From Deltaproteobacteria bacterium (GTDB taxonomy: Bacteria > Myxococcota > B64-G9), in NCBI GenBank assembly GCA_030591745.1, contig JAUVAM010000089.1:1-9060 (forward strand): 9,060 nucleotides of DNA, read 5' to 3'. The position numbers and the translations under genes are program-made. The notes under the pieces were generated by a model. The model ran no database searches. It was given only the letters and a program-made list of their open reading frames with translations, and was not told where the DNA came from. Each line of letters starts with the position of its first letter. Within the stretch, counting starts at the first letter, position 1. Shown here in pieces: positions 1 through 6,173 of the stretch.

Positions 1-578
1 AGAGCCAGGCCCACCGTATCCTTGTCCGCGAGCAGGCCGATGATGTGCAGGATCACGTCTTTGGCGGTGACCCAGGGCTTGAGCTTGGAGCGCAAGGTGA
101 CTTGCATGACCCGGGGGCAGGCGAAGTAGTGAGGTGCGCCGGTCAGGGCGGCGGCCAATTCAACACCGCCGGTGCCGATGGCCAACACGCCCGCGCCACC
201 CAGGGTGGGTACGTGGCTGTCCGCGCCGAGCAAAAGCGTACCGGGTTTGGCGAACCGTTCCAAGTGGACCTGGTGGCCGATGCCGTTGCCTGCCCGAGAG
301 TAGTGGAGTTTGTACTTGGCGCAGGCCGAGCGCAGAAAACGATGATCTTCCGCGTTCTCGGGGCCATCGCCTAAGGTGTTGTGATCCACATAGCAGATGG
401 CAAAGCGGTTTTTTACCCGGCTTTGGTTCAACAGGCCCAGGTGTAAAAAGACCATGGTGCCCGTGCCGTCCTGGATCAGCATTTGATCAGCACGAACGCC
501 GATCTCTTCGCCGGGTCCCAGGCGACCGGAGACAAGGTTTTTTTCCAGAATCGAATAGATCAGGTTGCTCGGGGCCAC
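1..578 (-). CDS. Aconitase-family hydratase, Aquifex-type, N-terminal part (partial)
   Basis: This is the first 192 residues of an aconitase-superfamily dehydratase, cut by the left window edge. The family interconverts citrate and isocitrate (or a homologous substrate) with a [4Fe-4S] cluster in the cytoplasm. Visible landmarks, counted from the chosen start, are RADQMLIQDGTG (29-40), YVDHN with the Asp-His pair (63-67), the GNGIGHQ histidine at 102, and GADSHVPTLGG (118-128) with the Asp-Ser-His active-site triplet at 120-122. The pattern follows the roughly 640-residue putative aconitase type seen in Aquifex and deltaproteobacteria rather than AcnA or AcnB. The cluster-binding cysteines lie beyond the edge. 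The start is the GTG at 576-578: AAGGGAG sits six bases upstream, and no better start occurs upstream before the preceding gene. Homoaconitase or isopropylmalate dehydratase activity cannot be excluded from this fragment. Confidence 0.9.
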   Translation of the reverse strand, partial: MAPSNLIYSILEKNLVSGRLGPGEEIGVRADQMLIQDGTGTMVFLHLGLLNQSRVKNRFAICYVDHNTLGDGPENAEDHRFLRSACAKYKLHYSRAGNGIGHQVHLERFAKPGTLLLGADSHVPTLGGAGVLAIGTGGVELAAALTGAPHYFACPRVMQVTLRSKLKPWVTAKDVILHIIGLLADKDTVGLA

Positions 579-584
579 GCGGAA

Positions 585-591
585 CTCCCTT
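585..591 (-). promoter_or_regulatory. Ribosome binding site deciding the aconitase GTG start
   Basis: On the minus strand the sequence AAGGGAG lies six bases before the GTG at 578. It is a near-consensus Shine-Dalgarno and is the main reason for accepting a GTG start. No ATG lies in this frame between it and the end of the deformylase gene. Confidence 0.7.
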
Positions 592-622
592 GCAAGATGG
601 AAACCTTCGGAAAGTTGGCTGA

Positions 623-651
623 ATACTATATGGGCCCTGCGGACCTGCCAA
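623..651 (-). promoter_or_regulatory. Possible sigma-70-type promoter for the aconitase gene
   Basis: In the 80-bp gap after the deformylase stop codon, the minus strand reads TTGGCA (646-651, five of six to the -35 consensus), a 17-bp spacer, then TAGTAT (623-628, four of six). A two-base shift gives TATAGT (five of six) with a 15-bp spacer. The -10 box is about 45 bases upstream of the GTG. This suggests the aconitase gene can be transcribed separately from the deformylase gene. It is a sequence match only. Confidence 0.4.
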
Positions 652-658
652 GAAAATT

Positions 659-1354
659 CTATGTTTTTGGTGCTTTCTCTGATTCCGAGGTGGGGCGTTG
701 TTTTTGTTCTTCTTTGCGACGGCGGTACTCGTCTTTGGGGACCAGTTCGCCGGGTTCTTTGCGTTCGATGAAGAGTACGCCGTCTAAGTGGTCGATTTCG
801 TGTTGGAAAATGCGGGCTGTGAAGCCTTTTACTTCTTCCGTGAGCCATCGGCCGTCTTGGTCTTGGTGCCGCAAGGTGATGCTTTGGGCTCGGCGGACCT
901 GGCCGAAGCCGGCGGGTATGCTCAGGCAGCCCTCCCAGGCGACCTCCGTCGCTTCGGAGCTACGGGTGATGCTGGGATTCAAGTAGGAGTGAAAGGGCTC
1001 GTCTTTTTTGTCCAGACGTTTGACCAGAATAAAGCGTCGATTTACGCCCACCTGGGGGGCGGCGATGCCCACGCCTTTTTCCAGATCCACGGTCGCTTGC
1101 ATGCGGGCTTGCAGGTGCTCCAGGGCGGGGTCCTTCGGATCCACGGACAGACTGGCCGTGTGCAAAAAGGCGTCACCGGCGGGCATATCGTTGGTGACCA
1201 GCTTCAAGGGCTGAGTGGCCGGCGCCCGGCTGACCAGCAAACGCTCGGTGGGTGCCAAGTGACCGTCGGGCCTGAGTGATGCCCTGGGTGTGCAGGCGGC
1301 GCTTAGTGCTGCGATGGCAAGCAAGGACAAGGTTGTGAGTGTTTTCATCTTCAT
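659..1354 (-). CDS. def: Peptide deformylase family protein with lipoprotein signal peptide
   Basis: Peptide deformylase is a metalloenzyme that removes the formyl group from N-formylmethionine. All three family motifs are present in the 231-residue product: GVGIAAPQ (94-101), EGCLS (141-145, with metal-ligand Cys143) and QHEIDH (184-189, with metal-binding His185 and His189 and catalytic Glu186). Unusually, the catalytic domain follows a lipoprotein-like leader: Lys residues at 2 and 4, a hydrophobic stretch at about 5-20, and LSAAC ending at Cys21. A spacer of about 45 residues comes next. Residue 22 is Thr, not Asp, so by the E. coli sorting rule the mature lipoprotein would go to the outer membrane. 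The tail after residue 199 is charged and probably disordered. It lies 80 bp upstream of the aconitase gene on the same strand and diverges from the next gene. An ATG six bases further in (1348) is an alternative start that leaves the signal intact. It is probably an accessory paralogue; a housekeeping copy would be expected elsewhere in the genome. Confidence 0.9.
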   Translation of the reverse strand: MKMKTLTTLSLLAIAALSAACTPRASLRPDGHLAPTERLLVSRAPATQPLKLVTNDMPAGDAFLHTASLSVDPKDPALEHLQARMQATVDLEKGVGIAAPQVGVNRRFILVKRLDKKDEPFHSYLNPSITRSSEATEVAWEGCLSIPAGFGQVRRAQSITLRHQDQDGRWLTEEVKGFTARIFQHEIDHLDGVLFIERKEPGELVPKDEYRRRKEEQKQRPTSESEKAPKT

Positions 1355-1420
1355 CGTAGGCCTATCGTCTTGGGTTCAGCGTCTTGCTTCGAGGCGTCTT
1401 TCGACTGTAGGCTTTGTACC
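1355..1420. promoter_or_regulatory. Divergent intergenic region
   Basis: This gap separates the leftward deformylase gene from the rightward membrane-protein gene, so promoters for both should lie in or near it. I see only weak boxes. On the minus strand TACAGT occurs 17 bp after TTCGCC, but the latter is inside the plus-strand gene and matches poorly. On the plus strand TTGCTT and TAGGCT are 18 bp apart. No operator-like palindrome is evident. Confidence 0.3.
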
Positions 1421-2020
1421 ATGATCGGCGAAGCCTTCTCCAACTCGTTTAGCAGTCTTCTCCCTTTGCTGATTCTTATGGGCGGGATTTTCGTGCTTTT
1501 TATCGGTGCGGCCTTGTTTGTGCGTTATCGCCTGGGTGCGGAGAGACGCAAGGAAGCTGCCCAACAAAAGGCGACACAGGCTCGGGGGCCCGCGGGTGTG
1601 CAGGTGGGTGAGGTGTTGCTTGTCATGGGCAGGCCCTTTTCGATCCAGGCCGTTTTGGCGGTGGAAACGGGCAGGTCGCCGAGTCTCTGGTGTGAGCTTT
1701 CCGATGAGGCGGGTGAGGGGCGCTTGTTCATGCAGAAGGATGGGGGCCGGGTGCTGCACTTGCCGGCCACCGAAGATGCGGGACCCGACGCCGAGTCCAA
1801 GTTCCCGGCCGAGCTCAAGCAGGGCGAGGCGCGCTATGCCAAAGATATCCAGTTTTCGGTGGAGGCCGGCTGGGAGCTGGCCTTCTATTTAGGGCCCATG
1901 GACCGTTGTCTTTGCTTAGAGCGTCGCGACGGACAATTGCGCCGCTGGCGCGGCCGCGAAGTGCCATACGAAGGCTTGGAGGTGCGCGAACCCGAACCCG
2001 ATCCCACGGCGGCACCCTGA
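1421..2020 (+). CDS. Single-pass membrane protein of unknown function
   Basis: The product has 199 residues with one strongly hydrophobic segment at about 12-34. A basic, Gln/Ala-rich stretch follows (about 35-55, including RYRLGAERRK), which by the positive-inside rule places the rest in the cytoplasm. The soluble part (60-190) begins VQVGEVLLVMGRPFSI and looks like a small beta-rich domain; it faintly recalls DUF4178-type domains, but I would not assign it. The tail is Pro/Glu-rich. I chose the ATG at 1421 because the hydrophobic segment follows directly. A TTG at 1370 would add 17 Cys-containing residues without any visible benefit. It ends eight bases before the propeller lipoprotein gene, so the two are probably co-transcribed. 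Confidence 0.75.
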   Translation: MIGEAFSNSFSSLLPLLILMGGIFVLFIGAALFVRYRLGAERRKEAAQQKATQARGPAGVQVGEVLLVMGRPFSIQAVLAVETGRSPSLWCELSDEAGEGRLFMQKDGGRVLHLPATEDAGPDAESKFPAELKQGEARYAKDIQFSVEAGWELAFYLGPMDRCLCLERRDGQLRRWRGREVPYEGLEVREPEPDPTAAP

Positions 2021-2028
2021 GGTAAACC

Positions 2029-4383
2029 ATGTCACGACATACCCTGCTATCTGGCGTTTTGAGAGGACTGCCCTCTAAGCGACCCTGTTTTTTTGCACTA
2101 CTGGCCACCGCGATTGTCTTTTTTGGCGCTTGTTCTGACGACAACCCGTCAGCCAGTGACGCCTCGATCGATGCGAGCGACGCGACTGATGCGGGCGACG
2201 TGACCGACGCGGGCGATGCTGGCGATGCTGGCGACGTGAGTGATGCGGGTGACGCGGGGCAGGACAGCGGTGGCAGTCCGCGGGGATTTGAGGTGCGTGG
2301 CATGGGCGGCGGCGGCGGCATTTTTGTGCCTTCCATTTCGCCTTACGATGAGGCCTTCATGCTGACCGCCTGCGACATGGGTGGGGTCTATCGCTCACAC
2401 ACAGCGGGTGCGCGGTGGGATCTGATTCACTACCAGGAACTGATGTCGGCCTCGGCTTCGACCCAGCCGGCCTATTTTGAAGACCGGGTGTTTTGGCATG
2501 TTGGTCCCACGCTGGTGGTCAGCCGCGACGGGGCGGAGACCTGGGACGAGCTTTCGTCAAGCCCCTGGGCTTCGCAGGAAATCGAATTTTTGAGCGCGCT
2601 GCCGGGTGACCCCGATGTGTTGTTCGTGGGCACCGACACCGCCCTGTGGAGGAGCATCGACGACGCCTCCTCGTTTGTCTCGGTGATCGATGAGCGTCCT
2701 CGAGAGATAGTGGTCACGGGAGACCGACTCGTCACCATCAGTGCTGACAACGCCTTGCGGATCAGCACCAACCGCGGTGAAACCTGGAGTATGCAATCGA
2801 TTTCCGTCAATGGTTCCCCGCTGGGCGCCGAGGACGTCATCTCTCTTGCGGGAGGGGCAAGCGACGGAAACAGCGTGTTGTTCGCGGTGACTTCTCAACA
2901 TGGAACGATACGCTCTCTGGACGATGGGACAACATGGGCAGTCGTCGCCCCTTTCGAAAATCAGAACACGTTGCAAATGGCCGCTTCCCAGACCCGGATT
3001 GCGTATGCAGCCAACATCGGGGGCACGGAGGTTTGGTGTACCTCCGACGGCGGTGACAGCTGGGCGAGCTGTTTTCGTCTGACGGGCGCGGACGCAAACG
3101 TCGAAGCGTCGTGGGTGCAGACAGAAATCCACTGGGGGTACTACATTACGGATCACGGTTTCTTCGCGAGTCATTCGAATCCAGAGGTGGCGGTCATTTC
3201 GACGCAGGGCGATTTGTACATGACTCGAGACGGCGGAGCGAGCTGGACACAGGGCATCAACGAGCAACTCGGGGTACTCCCGGGAGATCCCGATCCCCGT
3301 TATCGCAGCATCGGCCTGGAGGTCACCAGCAGCTGGGGCTACCTGACGGATCCCCATGATCCGAATCGCGAGTACATCGAATACACCGACATCGGTTTCG
3401 CCAGGAGCGTGGATCGCGCGGAGACTTGGATCTACGGTGCCCGGGGCTGCGATTGGACGAACACTTTTTACGATGTGGTGTTCGACCCCGACGTCGAGGG
3501 GCGCATGCTTGTGGCGGCGAGCAGACGGCATGACATCCCGCATTGGACCAATGTTTCGCCCAATGATCCGGAGTCGACCTCACACCGCGGGGGCGTGTGT
3601 ATTTCCGAGGATCAGGGAAGATCCTGGACGAGCACGAGCAGCGGGCTGCCTGAACTTCCCTGCACCACCATCGCGCTCGATCCAAGCTCATCCCCATCGC
3701 AGCGAACACTCTACGTGGGTGTCTTTGGTGAGGGTGTCTACAAGTCCACGGACGGCGGGCAAAGCTGGACGCTGAAGTCCAGCGGCTTGGGCAACCCAGG
3801 AAACATGCATATTTATCGGATACGCAGGCATCCGGCGACAGGTGCGCTGTTTGCTCTGATTACGGCGCGGCGCCTTGGCAGCAGTTTTGATGTGCCGGGT
3901 GGGGTCTGGCGGTCGGATGACAACGCCGAGAGCTGGACGGATATCTCCTCGGCGCTCGAATTGGCGTGGCCCACGAATCTGGCGCTTGATCCCGCTGATG
4001 ACCAGGTGCTTTTCGTGACGGCCGCAACTGCACCAGGCAAGCCCCAGGGGGGCGTGTACCGTACGCTGGACGGCGGTGCTACCTGGGCGCACGTGCTCAC
4101 GGACGCGGATGTCGCGTCTTCGGGCGGTGCATCATACGACCACTTCATGTCGGTGACGATGCATCCGGATGACTCGAGCATCGTGTACGCGGGAACAAAC
4201 GCCCATGGCTTGTGGCTGAGTCAAAATGGCGGGGCAACCTGGGCACATTGGCAGGCCTTCCCTTTTTCAAACGCGCAGAGCGTGACCGTGGACCCGCGGG
4301 ACACATCACGGATCTTCGTCACCACCTTTGGTGGGGGCGTTTGGGAACGTCCCCCGGCTTTTAACGTCTTCGTCGCCAGGTGA
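2029..4383 (+). CDS. BNR/Asp-box beta-propeller lipoprotein, GH74-like
   Basis: The 784-residue product starts with a lipoprotein signal (hydrophobic 21-33, GAC with lipidation Cys35). A disordered Asp/Ala/Gly linker follows (about 39-83), then a propeller to the C-terminus. About twelve Asp-box repeats of the form S-x-D-x-G-x-T/S-W are visible, for example SRDGAETW (165-172), STNRGETW (246-253), TSDGGDSW (338-345), TRDGGASW (399-406), STDGGQSW (573-580) and SQNGGATW (731-738). The start of the propeller, GGGGGIFVPSISPYDE, then CDMGGVYRS, resembles the N-terminal blade of GH74 xyloglucanases, where the Asp of (T)DxGGAYR is catalytic; the equivalent here is Asp116. YTDIGF (Asp454) could correspond to the second catalytic Asp. 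A glucan hydrolase role is inference; a binding propeller of the sortilin/sialidase-like fold is equally possible. The ribosome binding site AGG overlaps the upstream stop codon. The 3' end overlaps the opposing gene by 23 bp. Confidence 0.85.
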   Translation: MSRHTLLSGVLRGLPSKRPCFFALLATAIVFFGACSDDNPSASDASIDASDATDAGDVTDAGDAGDAGDVSDAGDAGQDSGGSPRGFEVRGMGGGGGIFVPSISPYDEAFMLTACDMGGVYRSHTAGARWDLIHYQELMSASASTQPAYFEDRVFWHVGPTLVVSRDGAETWDELSSSPWASQEIEFLSALPGDPDVLFVGTDTALWRSIDDASSFVSVIDERPREIVVTGDRLVTISADNALRISTNRGETWSMQSISVNGSPLGAEDVISLAGGASDGNSVLFAVTSQHGTIRSLDDGTTWAVVAPFENQNTLQMAASQTRIAYAANIGGTEVWCTSDGGDSWASCFRLTGADANVEASWVQTEIHWGYYITDHGFFASHSNPEVAVISTQGDLYMTRDGGASWTQGINEQLGVLPGDPDPRYRSIGLEVTSSWGYLTDPHDPNREYIEYTDIGFARSVDRAETWIYGARGCDWTNTFYDVVFDPDVEGRMLVAASRRHDIPHWTNVSPNDPESTSHRGGVCISEDQGRSWTSTSSGLPELPCTTIALDPSSSPSQRTLYVGVFGEGVYKSTDGGQSWTLKSSGLGNPGNMHIYRIRRHPATGALFALITARRLGSSFDVPGGVWRSDDNAESWTDISSALELAWPTNLALDPADDQVLFVTAATAPGKPQGGVYRTLDGGATWAHVLTDADVASSGGASYDHFMSVTMHPDDSSIVYAGTNAHGLWLSQNGGATWAHWQAFPFSNAQSVTVDPRDTSRIFVTTFGGGVWERPPAFNVFVAR
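2158..2265 (+). repeat. Asp-Ala-Gly coding repeat (lipoprotein linker)
   Basis: Degenerate tandem codons spell alternating DAS, DAT, DAG and DV units just after the lipidation site. They include two exact 9-bp copies of GATGCTGGC at 2215-2223 and 2224-2232. The encoded acidic, flexible stretch would hold the propeller away from the membrane. Such Asp/Ala-rich linkers are common in lipoproteins of myxobacteria and relatives. Unit number could vary by slippage without shifting the frame. Confidence 0.8.
4333..4362. terminator. Hairpin at the convergent gene junction, possible terminator
   Basis: GGGGGCGTT (4333-4341) pairs with AACG-T-CCCCC (4346-4355): nine base pairs, a four-base loop and one bulged T. 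On the minus strand it begins five bases after the TAA of the Cys-rich protein gene, a normal place for a terminator, but no U-tract follows on that strand. On the plus strand it is followed by GGC then TTTT (4359-4362), but it lies within the last codons of the propeller gene, before its stop. It may act on either strand; function is inferred from structure only. Confidence 0.5.
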
Positions 4384-5320
4384 TGATGAACATGAGGGTT
4401 GCGATTTCGGGGAAAAAGCGCATCAGGCCGCGGAGGGGATTGCCGAAGCGTTTTGGGGCGTGGAGTGTGGCGGCCGAGGCCGCGCCGCAGTCACCGCAAT
4501 CGCCGCCGCCCGTGTCGCCTTCACAGCCGCCCGAGGCTTCGCCGCCGTCGCAACCGCTGGAGGTGCCGCCGTCGCCTTCGCAGCTTGCGCCGCCGTCGTC
4601 GACCGTGTCGCCCTCGCAACCTGAGCTCTCTCCGCCGCAACCGCCTTCGGCTTCGTCGGCTTCATAGACCGCACCGGAGCAGTCGATGCCCACGTAGACA
4701 TTGGAGCCGTCCGGCTCGACCGGGGGGAGGTTGTGGACTTCGCGCATGCGTGAGGGTGAGGGCGTGGTGGAGAAGATGCCGTCCGTCAGCACCCGGCAGC
4801 CTGGGTACAGGCCATCCGGGTGGACGAAGAAGAGTTCGAAGCGACCTTCTACCGCGCCGCCGTCTTCCGGATGGAAGAGCAGATCGATGATGGTGACTTG
4901 TCCGTGACTTGCATAGCCCGAAAAGAGGATCTGATCACCGCGTTTTTCGAGGTACTCGGCGCGAATGGCTTGTACTGGCATGGGGGTGCCGCCCAGGGGC
5001 GCCCGGCCCAGATTCAGATCCATCAAGAGCATGCCGTAGCGTGGCCCATCGGGACCGGACAACTCGATGCCGGCCCAAATAAAGGCCCCGTCCTCGCCGA
5101 ACTCGGAGGCGTCCGAGCTGAAGAAGGCGTCGGCCCATGCCTCGACAAAGGGCGCATCCGTCGGCAGTTCTTCTGCGTTGTGGTAGATGAGTTCTTCCTC
5201 GGCCAGAAAGTCAAAGCTCATTTGCCCCGGGGCGTCGACGGCGGCCAGAGCCGGTGCCGAGGCGAAAACCAGCGCCAACAGCCAGAGTCCGAAGAACCTT
5301 TTGTTCGTCGAGCGTCGCAT
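4361..5320 (-). CDS. Secreted protein with Cys/Gly-rich region and C-terminal anchor tail
   Basis: The 319-residue product has a signal peptide (basic MRRSTNKR, hydrophobic 9-25, likely cleavage after ALA at about 26). A beta-rich domain of about 185 residues that I do not recognise follows. Next is a low-complexity Cys/Gly/Glu region (about 225-280) with seven spaced cysteines (228, 235, 247, 257, 266, 275, 278). The end is a short hydrophobic segment (about 302-315) capped by RRRR. Low-complexity Cys region, then transmembrane segment, then basic cluster, is the layout of MYXO-CTERM and similar sorting tails, suggesting processing and attachment at the cell surface; the exact family is not certain. 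The start is the ATG at 5320, which shares its A with the TGA of the upstream barrel gene (TGATG), implying translational coupling. An in-frame start at 5359 would put 13 non-signal residues first and overlap that gene. Confidence 0.8.
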   Translation of the reverse strand: MRRSTNKRFFGLWLLALVFASAPALAAVDAPGQMSFDFLAEEELIYHNAEELPTDAPFVEAWADAFFSSDASEFGEDGAFIWAGIELSGPDGPRYGMLLMDLNLGRAPLGGTPMPVQAIRAEYLEKRGDQILFSGYASHGQVTIIDLLFHPEDGGAVEGRFELFFVHPDGLYPGCRVLTDGIFSTTPSPSRMREVHNLPPVEPDGSNVYVGIDCSGAVYEADEAEGGCGGESSGCEGDTVDDGGASCEGDGGTSSGCDGGEASGGCEGDTGGGDCGDCGAASAATLHAPKRFGNPLRGLMRFFPEIATLMFIITWRRRR

Positions 5321-5979
5321 CAGAAATGAAATCCCCTGGTGGCGTTGAGATGGGACCAACTCATCTGGGCACCATGGTTGGATTCACCCAGCATGGTCGC
5401 GATCAGATCGCCGTTTTCTTCTTCGGCCACGAAGGTGTAGTTATACATGAGGCCCACGCTCAGCCAGCGGAACACCCGCAGGTTCAAGCCCATCCCCAAT
5501 TCCACGGCGGTCAGGGACTCGTCGTATTCCACCAGATCTCGTCCGCTTTCGGCGTAGCGGTTTCGGGAGAACATTTGGCCCGCGCCCACCTCAAGCTGCA
5601 GTCGCAATCGCCAGTAGATGGGGATGATGGTGCGCAGGCCGCCGGTTACTTTGGTGTAGGAGCGCTCTACGCAAGCGGTGGCATCGCGGGAGGCAATGAA
5701 GAGATCCTCCGAGCCGAAGTTGGCAAACGACGTTTTCATGTAGAGGTAGAATCTCGGAGGAAAACCCGTGAATTTTCCACCCACTGCCAAGAACGCGCCG
5801 CTTTCCAGGCCCACGGCATCTTCCAAGTTGAGTCCCTGGTTGAAAATCAGGCCCGAGTAGGGTTCCACCAGGAAATGGGTGCCACCCGCCGCGGCTTTGT
5901 CGGGTATGGCGCCAAGGGCGATAACAAACAGAATGGCGACGCCCAGCATGGGAACACGATGAATTGACGACTTAGGCAT
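5320..5979 (-). CDS. Outer-membrane beta-barrel protein, family unknown
   Basis: The 219-residue product has an N-terminal signal peptide (basic start, hydrophobic 11-24, cleavage probably after AAA or AAAG near 31-32). Amphipathic strands then alternate with polar turns, for example FYLYMKTSF (77-85), WRLRLQLEVGAG (123-134), VELGMGLNLRV (159-169) and WLSVGLMYNYTF (172-183). It ends in phenylalanine, matching the usual barrel-assembly signal. The size suits an eight-strand OmpA/OmpW-like barrel, but I cannot name a family. AAGGGAG lies six bases before the ATG. The stop codon overlaps the start of the next gene, so the two products are probably made together. Confidence 0.8.
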   Translation of the reverse strand: MPKSSIHRVPMLGVAILFVIALGAIPDKAAAGGTHFLVEPYSGLIFNQGLNLEDAVGLESGAFLAVGGKFTGFPPRFYLYMKTSFANFGSEDLFIASRDATACVERSYTKVTGGLRTIIPIYWRLRLQLEVGAGQMFSRNRYAESGRDLVEYDESLTAVELGMGLNLRVFRWLSVGLMYNYTFVAEEENGDLIATMLGESNHGAQMSWSHLNATRGFHF

Positions 5980-6173
5980 GTCCTACTCCCTTCTTCCAGC
6001 ATGACTTACTGTCGTCTTTATCGCAAGAGCTGCGCCAAAGGATCTATAGCCAGGTCATGGCATTGTTTTGTTGCGGTTTTCTCTGTTCGCGACAAGCCAA
6101 AATGGGGTTTCGTTTTACTGGGGATACCAAAATGGAATGCAAGAGGTGTGAAGCAGAGACACGATTGGGGTTT
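5980..6173 (-). promoter_or_regulatory. 194-bp intergenic gap, probable leader of the barrel/anchored-protein pair
   Basis: This is the longest gene-free stretch in the window. It is AT-richer than its surroundings and should hold the control region of the gene at 5979. I see a -10-like TATAGA on the minus strand (6043-6048) but no matching -35 box, and two copies of CCAAAATGG. No convincing rho-independent terminator follows the stop at 6174, so read-through from the upstream group is possible. Short frames here lack coding character. Confidence 0.35.
6097..6135. repeat. Two direct copies of CCAAAATGG
   Basis: Exact 9-bp copies lie at 6097-6105 and 6127-6135, start to start 30 bp, about three helical turns. 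Each is itself a short palindrome, CCA-AAA-TGG. Same-face spacing in an intergenic region fits a regulator binding site, but a chance repeat is also possible. Confidence 0.4.

Noticed and set aside
788..1279. Plus-strand frame of 163 codons opposite the deformylase
   Set aside because: It covers the same bases as the three deformylase motifs on the other strand and shows no family signature of its own.
1370..1420. TTG-initiated N-terminal extension of the membrane-protein gene
   Set aside because: The extra 17 residues have no signal or domain value, and the ATG at 1421 leads directly into the membrane segment.
2158..2265. Tandem repeat considered as a CRISPR or satellite array
   Set aside because: The repeats are in frame, degenerate, 3-9 bp long without spacers, and sit right behind a lipidation site, so they are a coding linker.
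2557..3543. A 328-codon open frame on the minus strand within the propeller gene
   Set aside because: It is antisense to a gene with about twelve clear Asp boxes. Its product is His/Arg/Val-rich without domains or a ribosome binding site, as expected for a shadow frame in G+C-rich DNA.
4380..4667. Plus-strand frame starting at the propeller gene's stop codon, giving a Pro/Ser-rich protein that would look like an operon continuation
   Set aside because: Its Pro/Ser repeats are just the reverse reading of the Gly/Cys-rich region of the minus-strand gene, which has a signal peptide, coupled start and anchor tail.
4423..4701. Minus-strand frame with an Ala/Lys-rich, histone H1-like product
   Set aside because: It is a second frame of the same Gly/Cys repeat; low-complexity DNA yields Ala/Lys/Thr runs by frame shift. 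It has no good start signal and is fully inside a convincing gene.
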